Below the pieces are notes generated by a model. It was given only the letters and a program-made list of their open reading frames with translations. It was not told the DNA's origin and did no database searches. Of a stretch of DNA of 32,012 nucleotides, positions 17,845-28,256 are shown in pieces. The translations under genes were made by a program, and so were the position numbers. Source of the stretch: an uncultured Treponema sp. (GTDB taxonomy: Bacteria > Spirochaetota > Spirochaetia > Treponematales > Treponemataceae); assembly GCA_947174385.1 (NCBI GenBank), contig CAMWIU010000010.1, positions 1 to 32,012 of the forward strand. Direction: 5' to 3'. Position 1 is the first letter of the stretch. Each line of letters starts with the position of its first letter.

Positions 17845-19227
17845 ATGCGCATCGACAAATCGTTTTACAAAAAAGTTTTTTTCATCGTAATCCCGATCAT
17901 AATCCAAAACACGATTTCGAATTTCGTCTCGCTTTTGGACAACATCATGGTCGGGCAAATCGGCACGGATCAAATGAACGCCGTGAGCATTTCGAACCAG
18001 CTTTTTTTCGTGTATCATCTTTGCCTTTGGGGAGCGGTGAGCGGCGGCGGAATTTTCGCGGCGCAATTTTTCGGGAACGGCGATCACAAGGGCGTTCGAA
18101 ATGCGTTCCGCGCGAATTTCGTGCTTTCAATTTCGATAACGATTTTCGCGATTGCGATTTTGTTTTTTTGCGGAGATTTTTTCACTTCGCTTTTTTTGCA
18201 CAAAACCGATTCGGTGGGCGACATTGCGCGGACGGAATTTCTTGCGCGCGAATATTTGCGAACAATGTTTTTCGGACTTGTGCCGCTCGCCATTGCGAGC
18301 GTCTATTCGAACATTTTGCGATGCACAGGCCAAACCGCCGTGCCGATGAAAGCGAGCGTGTGCGCGGTTTTCATAAATTTGATTTTAAATTACGTTTTGA
18401 TTTTCGGACATTTCGGAATGCCGAAAATGGGCGTGAAAGGTGCGGCGATTGCGACGGTCGTTTCGCGCTTTGTGGAATGCGCCATCATAGTTTTGTGGAC
18501 GCACAATCACAAGCAAAAATGTCAATTCATCGAAGGCGCGTACAAGACGCTGAAGATTCCTGCGACGCTTTTGCGGCAAATCATAATCAAAGGAACGCCG
18601 CTCGCAATGAACGAAACGCTTTGGTCGATGGGACTTACTTTTTTGAATCAAAGCTATTCGCTGCGCGGACTTTCCGTCGTGGCCGCCGTGAACATAACTT
18701 CGACGATTTCGAATTTGTTCAACGTTTTTCTGTTTGCGATTGGAGAAGCGATTTCGATAATCGTCGGGCAACTTTTGGGCGCGGGAAAAAATTCCGAGGC
18801 GAAAAAATCCGCCAAAAATCTCATCGCGCTTTCCGCGTGCGTTTGCATTGTAATCGGATTTGTGATGGCTTGCCTGCGAAATGCGTTTCCCGCGATTTAC
18901 AAAACCGAAGGGCAAGTGCGCTCGCTCGCCGCAAATTTCATTTTGATTTCTTCGTGCATGATGCCGATTTTGGCTGTGGTGCACGCCTGCTATTTTACGC
19001 TTCGATGCGGCGGCAAAACTGTAATCACGTTTTTGTTCGACAGCATTTTCGTTTGGACATTTTGCGTGAGCACGGCGTTCTGCCTCACGCGCTTTACTGA
19101 TTTGCCGATTGTAACGATTTATTTGATTGTGCAAAGCATGGATTTGATAAAGGCTGCAATCGGAATCGCGCTTGTGAAAAAAGGAATTTGGATTCAAAAT
19201 TTGACGGAAGTGTCAAACGCAGATTAG
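17845..19227 (+). CDS. MATE-family efflux transporter
   Basis: IPIIIQNTISNFVSLLDNIMVGQIGTDQMNAVSISNQLFFV and GTPLAMNETLWSMGLTFLNQSYS; 12-TM MATE layout. Confidence 0.92.
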   Translation: MRIDKSFYKKVFFIVIPIIIQNTISNFVSLLDNIMVGQIGTDQMNAVSISNQLFFVYHLCLWGAVSGGGIFAAQFFGNGDHKGVRNAFRANFVLSISITIFAIAILFFCGDFFTSLFLHKTDSVGDIARTEFLAREYLRTMFFGLVPLAIASVYSNILRCTGQTAVPMKASVCAVFINLILNYVLIFGHFGMPKMGVKGAAIATVVSRFVECAIIVLWTHNHKQKCQFIEGAYKTLKIPATLLRQIIIKGTPLAMNETLWSMGLTFLNQSYSLRGLSVVAAVNITSTISNLFNVFLFAIGEAISIIVGQLLGAGKNSEAKKSAKNLIALSACVCIVIGFVMACLRNAFPAIYKTEGQVRSLAANFILISSCMMPILAVVHACYFTLRCGGKTVITFLFDSIFVWTFCVSTAFCLTRFTDLPIVTIYLIVQSMDLIKAAIGIALVKKGIWIQNLTEVSNAD

Positions 19228-19256
19228 GAAAACTTGCTCCCTTGCCGAGTGCGCAT

Positions 19257-20297
19257 TCACTCGCATTTCGAGTTTCCTTTGTCCACGACAATTTTGTATC
19301 CCGCCGATTTCACGCGTCGTTCCAAACATCCGCGGCATTGCGCTGCTTCTTCACCAGTGCAAATTTTGTTTTCATAAATCGAATAAAGTTTCCTAACGCC
19401 TACTGGCGAAAGATTCGGCATCAAAACGTTCGCGCCATGTCGCAAGCCTTTTTCGCGTCCGTCTGGGCAGAGCGTTCCGAGCGCGGTGGTGGCGGGAAGC
19501 AAAACTTTCGGAAACATCAGGCGAATCACTGAAAGCAAGTTCAAAGTTTTTTGCACCGAGCCGTTCGGAAAATCCGCGAGCGGAGTTTGCTTGTGCGCGA
19601 TGAAAGGCCCGATTCCAATCATGTGCGGCTTGAGTTCCTGCATAAAGCGCAAGTCTTCGATAATATTTTCGTCGGTCTGGAAAGGCGCGCCGACCATAAA
19701 TCCCGCGCCCACTTGGAATCCGATTTCGCGCAAATCAAAAAGACATCTTTTGCGGTTTTCGCCCGACATTTTTTTCGGATGCAATTTCTTGTAATGGGCG
19801 GCGTTCGCGCTTTCGTGGCGAAGCAAAAATCTGTCCGCGCCGGCATCGAAAAATTTTTGGTAAACTGAACGCGGGCGTTCGCCCACGGAAAGCGTCACGG
19901 CGCAATCGGGATGGGCGTTTTTTATTTCGCGCACGGTTTCGCATAGCTCGTCGTCGAAAGAAAAATCTTCGCCGCTTTGCAAGACGAACGTTCGGAAGCC
20001 GAGCGCGTGCCCTTCGGCGCAGCATTCCAAAATCTGATTTTTCGAAAGCCTGTAGCGTTCGGCGTTTTTGTTCGACGCGCGGATTCCGCAGTAAAAGCAA
20101 TCATTCTTGCAAAAATTCGAAAATTCGATGAGGCCGCGAATGTAAACTTCATCGCCGTAAATTTTTTTTCGCACAGCGTCCGCTTCGCTCCGCAAATCTT
20201 CCAAATCCGATTCGCTTTTTAAAATTTCCAAAAGCTCGGCATCGGAAAAATTTCTTGGAATCACGTCGGCATTTTGCGCGGAATTTTTTTCTAACAT
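19257..20297 (-). CDS. hydE: [FeFe]-hydrogenase H-cluster radical SAM maturase HydE
   Basis: Radical SAM CX3CX2C (NFCKNDCFYCGIR); FVLQSGEDFSFDDE; SGENRKRCLFDLREIGFQVGAGFMVGAPFQTDENI; HKQTPLADFPNGS. Confidence 0.94.
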   Translation of the reverse strand: MLEKNSAQNADVIPRNFSDAELLEILKSESDLEDLRSEADAVRKKIYGDEVYIRGLIEFSNFCKNDCFYCGIRASNKNAERYRLSKNQILECCAEGHALGFRTFVLQSGEDFSFDDELCETVREIKNAHPDCAVTLSVGERPRSVYQKFFDAGADRFLLRHESANAAHYKKLHPKKMSGENRKRCLFDLREIGFQVGAGFMVGAPFQTDENIIEDLRFMQELKPHMIGIGPFIAHKQTPLADFPNGSVQKTLNLLSVIRLMFPKVLLPATTALGTLCPDGREKGLRHGANVLMPNLSPVGVRKLYSIYENKICTGEEAAQCRGCLERRVKSAGYKIVVDKGNSKCE

Positions 20298-20365
20298 AAA
20301 ACGAATTTTACGCCGATTTTATTTTATGTCAAGACAATATTTTTAAATTCCTCTCGCTAAAAAAC

Positions 20366-20394
20366 TTGCATTATTAGCGATTTTGTTGTATCAT
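20366..20394 (+). promoter_or_regulatory. Candidate sigma-70 promoter for the hydrogenase-MCP gene
   Basis: TTGCAT 20366-20371, 17 nt, TATCAT 20389-20394; AGGAG RBS then ATG at 20432. Confidence 0.6.
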
Positions 20395-20431
20395 TATTTG
20401 ATTAAGAATATTTTAAATTTAGGAGAATTCC

Positions 20432-22555
20432 ATGGCCATTCAAATTGAAAAATCAGCTCCGCCAAGACCCGTAATTGCGGTGGATAAAGACAAGTGCGTC
20501 AACTGTCATCTTTGCATTACGGTTTGCCCTTCGAAAATGTGTAACGACGGAAGTGGCGATTATGTAAACGTGAACAGCGATTTGTGCATTGGATGCGGTG
20601 CGTGTATCGCGGCGTGTATGCATGGAGCGCGAAAAGGATTGGATGACTTTGATGCTTTTATGGACGATTTGAAGAAAGGCCAGGACATCATCGCCATCGT
20701 CGCGCCTGCCATCGCGGTTTCGTTCCGAGGGAAAGATTTGGAATTCAACGGCTATCTCAAGTCGATTGGCGTGAAGGCTGTTTTCGACGTAGGTTTGGGG
20801 GCGGAACTCACCACAAAAACTTATGTGGAATACATCAAGCGGCGCGATCCGAAAATGGTCATTTCGCAGCCGTGCCCCGCTTTGGTAACTTATTGCGAAA
20901 TCTATCGACCGAGGCTCTTGAAATTTTTGGCGCCGGCGGACAGCCCGATGCTTCACACAATGAAAATGATTCGCGAATTCTATCCTGAATACAAGAATTG
21001 CAAAATCGCGGCGATATCTCCATGCTATGCCAAACGGCGAGAATTCGACGACACGGGCTACGGCGACTACAATGTCACGATGAAATCGCTGGGCGAATAT
21101 TTTGAAGCGAATCAAATCAATTTGGATCGTTTCCCAAAAACCGAATACGACAATCCGGAAGCCGAGCGAGCCGTCCTTTATTCCACGCCAGGCGGACTTA
21201 TGCGCACTGCGGAGCGTTTTGTTCCGGGCATTTCAGGCGTTACCCGAAAAATCGAAGGACAGCCGCATGTCATTGAATATTTCGCCCATCTCAACAAAGC
21301 GATTGAAAAAGGCGCGGCTCCGCTTTTCAAGCTGATTGACTGCTTGAACTGCCAAGAAGGATGCAACGGCGGCGCGGGCACTTACAAGACGCACGAGCTT
21401 CTGCTTGACGAAATGGAATCGTATGTAGAAAAACGCCAGCAAGAACGCCAGAAAAAATTGGGAACATTCCAATCGATGCGCGCGCAAAAAAAATACAACA
21501 AGATGCTCGAAAAGTATTGGAACAAGGATTTGTATGTCCGCACTTACACCGACAAAAGCGAAAGTTTCATTTCCACGATAAAGCCGCCCACTCAGGAACA
21601 AATCGAAGAGACTTTCAAGCAAATGGGCAAAACAGAGGCGCGCGATATTTTGAACTGTCGTGCATGCGGCTACCGTTCGTGCGAGCAGATGGCGGTGGCG
21701 ATCATCAACGGACGCAACAAGCCGGAAAACTGCCATCACTTCCTTTCGATGCGCTTCCGCCAGTCCACAGAAGCGAAGTCTGCGGAAATTCAGGAAATCA
21801 TTTCTTCTATGACTCAGGAATCGCTTGAACAAATCAGCGTGAGCGAACGTGAAGTTTCATCAATGTCTGGCATAGCGATGGAAATGCAGGAAAGCGTTTC
21901 CACTTCGTCTTCCGCAATCGAGGAAATGATTGCCAACATTCAGTCGATAAACAATGTTCTTGCCACGAACGCGCAGAGCATAAATGCGCTTTCCAAGGCG
22001 ACGGAAACTGGAAAAGTCAGCATAAACAAGGTCGGCGAATTGGTGGGCAAAATCGAAGAGTCTTCCGCCAACCTTACGGAAATGAGCCACGTGATTATGA
22101 AAATCGCTTCGCAGACAAACTTGCTTGCGATGAACGCTTCAATTGAGGCGGCGCATGCTGGAGATGCCGGACGAGGATTCGCGGTCGTTGCTGAAGAAAT
22201 CAGAAAGCTCGCGGATTCTTCCAACAAGGAAGCCAAGAAAATATCCGATGTTTTGAGCGGGATTCAGGAGCTCATTGAAGGCGCGTTCGAAAAGACGAAT
22301 ACGGCTCAAAAAGAAATCGAACACATTGTCGCCCTTTCCGACACGGTGCAAAATCAGGAACAAGTCGTTAAGAGCGCGGTTTCCGAGCAGGCCGAGGGCG
22401 GAAAACTTTTGCTCACTTCTTTGCAAAAGATGCGGGACAATGCGAACAGCGTGAACAATGCCGTTTCGGATTTGAAAAACACCACCTCCAAAGTCAACGA
22501 TGCTATCCGAAATATTGGACACAGTATTGTCGGAAAGGAAACGTTGGCTGTGTAG
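20432..22555 (+). CDS. Sensory [FeFe]-hydrogenase-like protein fused to a methyl-accepting chemotaxis signalling domain
   Basis: Two 4Fe-4S ferredoxin motifs ([22 protein letters not shown]); H-cluster motifs [32 protein letters not shown]; FeS motif [12 protein letters not shown] tip [38 protein letters not shown]. No obvious TM helix. Confidence 0.93.
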   Translation: MAIQIEKSAPPRPVIAVDKDKCVNCHLCITVCPSKMCNDGSGDYVNVNSDLCIGCGACIAACMHGARKGLDDFDAFMDDLKKGQDIIAIVAPAIAVSFRGKDLEFNGYLKSIGVKAVFDVGLGAELTTKTYVEYIKRRDPKMVISQPCPALVTYCEIYRPRLLKFLAPADSPMLHTMKMIREFYPEYKNCKIAAISPCYAKRREFDDTGYGDYNVTMKSLGEYFEANQINLDRFPKTEYDNPEAERAVLYSTPGGLMRTAERFVPGISGVTRKIEGQPHVIEYFAHLNKAIEKGAAPLFKLIDCLNCQEGCNGGAGTYKTHELLLDEMESYVEKRQQERQKKLGTFQSMRAQKKYNKMLEKYWNKDLYVRTYTDKSESFISTIKPPTQEQIEETFKQMGKTEARDILNCRACGYRSCEQMAVAIINGRNKPENCHHFLSMRFRQSTEAKSAEIQEIISSMTQESLEQISVSEREVSSMSGIAMEMQESVSTSSSAIEEMIANIQSINNVLATNAQSINALSKATETGKVSINKVGELVGKIEESSANLTEMSHVIMKIASQTNLLAMNASIEAAHAGDAGRGFAVVAEEIRKLADSSNKEAKKISDVLSGIQELIEGAFEKTNTAQKEIEHIVALSDTVQNQEQVVKSAVSEQAEGGKLLLTSLQKMRDNANSVNNAVSDLKNTTSKVNDAIRNIGHSIVGKETLAV

Positions 22556-22596
22556 GCGAAAGATTTTCATTGACGGAATTCTAAAAGAGGCAATGT

Positions 22597-24012
22597 ATGT
22601 ACAATGTAAATTCTCCCCACGCCGAAGATTTCATAGACGACGCGGAAATTCTTGAAACGCTTGACTACGCGCAGAAGCACAAAAGCGACCGCGCGCTCAT
22701 AGAAAGCCTGCTTGAAAAAGCCGCGCTTTGCAAAGGACTTTCGCATCGCGAGGCCGCGGTTTTGCTTGAATGCGACATTCCTGATTTGAACGAAAAAATG
22801 AAATCGCTCGCTCGGGAAATCAAGCAGAAATTCTACGGTAATCGAGTGGTGCTTTTCGCGCCGCTTTATCTTTCGAACTATTGCATAAACGGCTGCACTT
22901 ACTGTCCGTATCACGCGAAGAACAAGCACATTCCGCGCAAAAAGCTCACGCAAGAAGAAATTCGCGACGAAGTGATTGCGTTGCAAAATATGGGGCACAA
23001 ACGGCTCGCGCTGGAAACTGGCGAAGATCCCGTGAACAATCCGCTCGAATATGTTTTGGAAAGCATCAAGACGATTTATTCGATAAAGCACAAGAACGGC
23101 GCGATTCGTCGCGTGAATGTGAACATCGCAGCGACTACCGTGGAAAATTATTCCAAGTTGAAAGACGCGGGAATCGGCACTTACATTTTGTTCCAGGAAA
23201 CTTACAACAAAAGGGCTTACGAAAAATTGCATCCGCACGGACCGAAAAGCGACTACGCCTATCACACCGAGGCGATGGATCGCGCGATGGAAGGCGGAAT
23301 CGATGACGTGGGCTGCGGCGTTTTGTTCGGCTTGAATTTATACCGATATGATTTTGTCGGGCTTTTGATGCACGCCGAACATTTGGAGGCGACCAAAGGC
23401 GTTGGGCCGCACACGATAAGCGTGCCGCGAATCCGCGCGGCGGACGGAATTGATCCTGCGACTTTTCCCGACGCGATTGACGACGAGACTTTCGCGAAAA
23501 TTGTCGCTTGCATTCGAATCGCAGTTCCGTACACTGGAATGATTGTTTCCACGCGGGAATCTCAGACCACGCGCGAAAAAGTCATCGAACTTGGAGTCTC
23601 GCAAATTTCAGGCGGCTCGCGTACAAGCGTCGGCGGCTATTGCGAATCTTCGCGCCCCGATGACACGGTTCAATTTGACGTGAGCGACACGCGCACGCTC
23701 GACGAAGTTTTGAATTGGCTTATGCGGCTTGGCTACGTTCCGAGTTTTTGCACCGCCTGCTATCGCGCCGGACGCACTGGCGACAGATTTATGTCGCTCG
23801 TTAAATCGGGGCAAATCGCGAACTGCTGCCATCCGAACGCGCTTATGACGCTCAAGGAATATTTGGAAGATTACGCTTCGCCCGAAACAAAAAAAATCGG
23901 CGACGAGCTTATCGCGCGCGAACTTCTTACGATTCCGAATGAAGCCGTCCGAAAACGCGCGGAGCAATATTTGCAAGAAGAAGTGAACGGCAAGCGCGAT
24001 TTCAGATTTTAA
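22597..24012 (+). CDS. hydG: [FeFe]-hydrogenase H-cluster radical SAM maturase HydG
   Basis: YCINGCTYCPYHAKNK radical SAM motif; C-terminal FCTACYRAGRTGDRFMSLVKSGQIANCCHPNA cluster-binding motif. Confidence 0.96.
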   Translation: MYNVNSPHAEDFIDDAEILETLDYAQKHKSDRALIESLLEKAALCKGLSHREAAVLLECDIPDLNEKMKSLAREIKQKFYGNRVVLFAPLYLSNYCINGCTYCPYHAKNKHIPRKKLTQEEIRDEVIALQNMGHKRLALETGEDPVNNPLEYVLESIKTIYSIKHKNGAIRRVNVNIAATTVENYSKLKDAGIGTYILFQETYNKRAYEKLHPHGPKSDYAYHTEAMDRAMEGGIDDVGCGVLFGLNLYRYDFVGLLMHAEHLEATKGVGPHTISVPRIRAADGIDPATFPDAIDDETFAKIVACIRIAVPYTGMIVSTRESQTTREKVIELGVSQISGGSRTSVGGYCESSRPDDTVQFDVSDTRTLDEVLNWLMRLGYVPSFCTACYRAGRTGDRFMSLVKSGQIANCCHPNALMTLKEYLEDYASPETKKIGDELIARELLTIPNEAVRKRAEQYLQEEVNGKRDFRF

Positions 24013-24028
24013 AATTTGAGAGAAACTT

Positions 24029-25285
24029 ATGACGCAAACTCCGAATTCGCTGCGAATCCAAATCGGAATTTTCGGGCGGACGAACAGCGGAAAATCTTCG
24101 CTTTTGAACGCGCTCACAAATCAAGATTTTTCGATTGTCTCGCCCGAAGCCGGAACGACCGCCGATCCCGTAAAAAAGGCGATGGAAATTGCGGGGCTTG
24201 GGCCTGTGCTTTTTGTGGACACGGCGGGCTTTTGCGACCAAACTTCGCTCGGCGAAAAACGCCTTGAAAAAACTCAAGACGCTCTCGCCCGCGCGGATTT
24301 GATTTTGGCAGTTTTTGGCGCGGACGAATTTCAAGAAAAATCGGATTTTGAAAATTGCGAAAAAAATTTGTTGGAAGAAAATTCCGAAGAAAATTTTTTC
24401 ATAAGGCAAATTTTAAAAAGCGGAAAAAAATTTATTCCTGTTCTCACGAAAATCGATTTGGCTTCAAAATCGAAAATTGAATTCGCCACGAAAAAAATTG
24501 AATCGCTCACAAAAAAAATTCCTGTTCAAGTGAGTTCCGTTTCTCGCGAAGGCATCGAAAATCTTTTCCAAAGAATTCGCGATGAGGCGAAAACCGAAGA
24601 CGAAAAATATCTCACGGGAAATTTGTGCGCGGCGGGCGATTTGGTTTTGCTCGTGATGCCGCAGGATATTCAAGCGCCGAAGGGAAGACTGATTTTGCCA
24701 CAAGTGCAAGTGCTTCGCGATTTGCTCGACAAAAAATGCATTGTCGCTTCGTGCACGGCGGATATGTTCGAGCAGACTTTGCGGACGCTCGCCATTCCGC
24801 CAAAATTGATTGTGATCGACAGCCAAGTTTTTCCGCTCATAAATTCGCTGCGACCAAAGAATTGCGCGCTCACTTCGTTTTCGGTTTTGATGGCGACCGC
24901 AAAAGGAAAAATAAATTTGTTCAAGGAAGGCGCCGCCGCGATAAAAAATCTCAATCAAAATTCGCGCGTCCTGATTGCCGAAGCCTGCGCGCACGTTCCG
25001 CAAGACGAGGACATCGGGCGGATAAAAATTCCTCGCATGCTGAAAAAAATCGCGGGCGATCTAAAGATTGATTTTGTGCGTGGCACGGATTTTCCCGATT
25101 CGCTCACGGACGAAAACGGTGCGCCGCGTTACGATTTAATAATCCATTGCGGCGCGTGCATGTTCAATCGCGCTTATGTCTTGCATCGCCAGTCGCTCGC
25201 GGAAGCCGCAGGAATTCCAATGACGAACTATGGAATTGCGATTGCGCAAATCAGCGGAATCTTGGACGAAGTTGTTCTGCCGTAA
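24029..25285 (+). CDS. hydF: [FeFe]-hydrogenase H-cluster maturation GTPase HydF
   Basis: GRTNSGKSSLLNALTNQ G1 motif, DTAG G3; C-terminal ACAHVPQDEDIGRIKIPRML and HCGACMFNRAYVLHR. Confidence 0.95.
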   Translation: MTQTPNSLRIQIGIFGRTNSGKSSLLNALTNQDFSIVSPEAGTTADPVKKAMEIAGLGPVLFVDTAGFCDQTSLGEKRLEKTQDALARADLILAVFGADEFQEKSDFENCEKNLLEENSEENFFIRQILKSGKKFIPVLTKIDLASKSKIEFATKKIESLTKKIPVQVSSVSREGIENLFQRIRDEAKTEDEKYLTGNLCAAGDLVLLVMPQDIQAPKGRLILPQVQVLRDLLDKKCIVASCTADMFEQTLRTLAIPPKLIVIDSQVFPLINSLRPKNCALTSFSVLMATAKGKINLFKEGAAAIKNLNQNSRVLIAEACAHVPQDEDIGRIKIPRMLKKIAGDLKIDFVRGTDFPDSLTDENGAPRYDLIIHCGACMFNRAYVLHRQSLAEAAGIPMTNYGIAIAQISGILDEVVLP

Positions 25286-25333
25286 TTTCGCAATTTTTTT
25301 CGCGAAAATTTCGCTGATTTGCGTGGAAGATTT

Positions 25334-25376
25334 CATATTCCGATGCTGCTGGCATCGGAATATGTTGATTTTTTTT
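25334..25376 (+). terminator. Likely intrinsic terminator of the hydrogenase operon
   Basis: CATATTCCGATGC 25334-25346/GCATCGGAATATG 25352-25364 perfect 13-bp stem, followed by ttga and a T8 run. Confidence 0.7.
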
Positions 25377-25403
25377 GCAAAATTTCTTCGAAGAAATTTT
25401 CCG

Positions 25404-25715
25404 CTAGATTTTCGCGTCAATGAATTTCTTCAAAGAATCTTTCGGGGCAAATCCGACTTGGTTCGCGACAATCTCGCCGTTTTTGAAAAGTGCCACGAAC
25501 GGAATGCTCACGACTCCGAATTGTTGCGCGAGCGCGGGATTTTCGTCAACGTCCACATTGTAGAACGCCACGCGCCCCGCGTATTCTTCGGAAACTTCTT
25601 CCACAATCGGAGCGAGCATTTGGCACGGTCCGCACCATTTCGCCGAAAAATCCACGAGCGCGAACGGATTGTTTCTAACTTGCGCGAATCCGTTTTCATC
25701 AATTTTCTTAACCAT
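25404..25715 (-). CDS. trxA: Thioredoxin
   Basis: ALVDFSAKWCGPCQMLAPIVEEVSEEY; 103 aa. Confidence 0.95.
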   Translation of the reverse strand: MVKKIDENGFAQVRNNPFALVDFSAKWCGPCQMLAPIVEEVSEEYAGRVAFYNVDVDENPALAQQFGVVSIPFVALFKNGEIVANQVGFAPKDSLKKFIDAKI

Positions 25716-25800
25716 AATTTCCTCCTATGTAAATTATAATTTCGAATGCGATTTTTTCAAATCGCATCATTTTATAGCCGATTCAAAATGTCCCCAAAAT

Positions 25801-26667
25801 TTATTTTTCGTTTGCCAAAAAATCCACGGCGGAAAGTGCCGCGACATTTCCTTCTCCGGCAGCCTTCATATATTGATAAGGTTTGCCGGTCGCATCGCCG
25901 CAGGCAAAACATCCTGCGATGTTCGTGCGCATCGCGCGATCAACTTTGATGTGCGCACCGTCCATCGCGAGTCCCGGAACAAGCTGGCCTGCGGAAATGT
26001 TTTCGCGCAAAATGAAAATTCCGTCAACGTCGTAAGAATTTTTTTCCGTGAAAATTTTCGAGGCTTTCATTTCGCCTTCGATTTTTTTCGGCACTTCTTG
26101 AACGATTTCAATGTTCGGGAATTTTGCCGTATCGATTCCGCAATTTTTGTAGACTGGAAAATAAATTATTTTGCCGCAAATCTGCGAAAGATAAATCGCC
26201 TCGTTTTCTTCGGCGGCGGAAAATGCGGCTACTGCCACGGTTTTTCCTTTGAAAAAAATTCCGTCGCAAGTGGCGCAATAGCTCACGCCACGCCCCAAAA
26301 AATTTTCCTCGCCTTCGAGCGGTTTTTGTGCCAAAACGCCCGTTGCCAAAATCACGGATTTCGCTTCGTATTTTTGCGCCGCGCCTTGCAATGAAAAAGA
26401 ATTTCCCATCGCGAAAATCATCTTTATTCTTTCTTCGTTTATTGCGATTTCCATTTGCGAAAGATGCTCGGAAAACGCGCCCTGCAATTGTGCGCCAGAA
26501 ATTGAAGGCAAGCCCAAATAATTTTTTATTTCTTGCGCGGCATTTACTTTTTTGCTGAAATTTTTTTCGCCGAAAAGCAAAAAATTTTTTCCGCGAAGTT
26601 TAAGCGTTACCGCCGCGCTCAAGCCGGCAGGTCCAGTTCCGATAATCGCCACATCAAATTGTTCCAT
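25801..26667 (-). CDS. trxB: Thioredoxin reductase-like FAD/NAD(P) oxidoreductase
   Basis: DVAIIGTGPAGLSAAVTLKLRG; redox-active CATC in GVSYCATCDGIFF; GCFACGDATGKPYQYMKAAGEGNVAA. Start chosen at MEQFDVAIIG. Confidence 0.9.
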   Translation of the reverse strand: MEQFDVAIIGTGPAGLSAAVTLKLRGKNFLLFGEKNFSKKVNAAQEIKNYLGLPSISGAQLQGAFSEHLSQMEIAINEERIKMIFAMGNSFSLQGAAQKYEAKSVILATGVLAQKPLEGEENFLGRGVSYCATCDGIFFKGKTVAVAAFSAAEENEAIYLSQICGKIIYFPVYKNCGIDTAKFPNIEIVQEVPKKIEGEMKASKIFTEKNSYDVDGIFILRENISAGQLVPGLAMDGAHIKVDRAMRTNIAGCFACGDATGKPYQYMKAAGEGNVAALSAVDFLANEK

Positions 26668-26892
26668 TCGATTTCTCCAAATTAAAAATCGCGCAATTTT
26701 TTTCGAAAGCGCAATCATTTTGAATTTACAAAATTCGCGCCCGAAAGTCAATCTTTTCAATGACAAACCAAACGCAAAGTTCAATTTAATTCGTGTGGGA
26801 AATGCTTTGATGCTTGCGTCGAGGTATGTTGATTTACTTTGGAAACCAACTTGAAATTCTTTGGAAAAAGATGGCTCGCGTTTGTTTTTTCC

Positions 26893-26920
26893 TTGACTTC
26901 AAATAATTGTATGCTATAAT
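26893..26920 (+). promoter_or_regulatory. Strong sigma-70-like promoter for mglB
   Basis: TTGACT 26893-26898, 16 nt, TATAAT 26915-26920. Confidence 0.75.
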
Positions 26921-26950
26921 AAATTCAAACACTTTTCCAAGGAGGAATGA

Positions 26951-28144
<1,194 letters not shown>

Positions 28145-28147
28145 GCT

Positions 28148-28178
28148 TAAAGCCGGCAACTAAATGTCGCCGGTTTTA
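28148..28178 (+). terminator. Hairpin after mglB (partial terminator or mRNA stabiliser)
   Basis: TAAAGCCGGC 28148-28157/GCCGGTTTTA 28169-28178, one G.U wobble on the + strand. Confidence 0.6.
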
Positions 28179-28197
28179 GTCGAGTAAAAATCCGCGA

Positions 28198-28233
28198 GTT
28201 TTGTGAACAAGCCTTTTTGCTTGCTCACAAAAC
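28198..28233. repeat. Second intergenic hairpin, mglB-mglA
   Basis: GTTTTGTGAACAAGC 28198-28212/GCTTGCTCACAAAAC 28219-28233; 14 of 15 pairs. Confidence 0.75.
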
Positions 28234-28256
28234 AATAATTTTAACTAGGAAAATTT

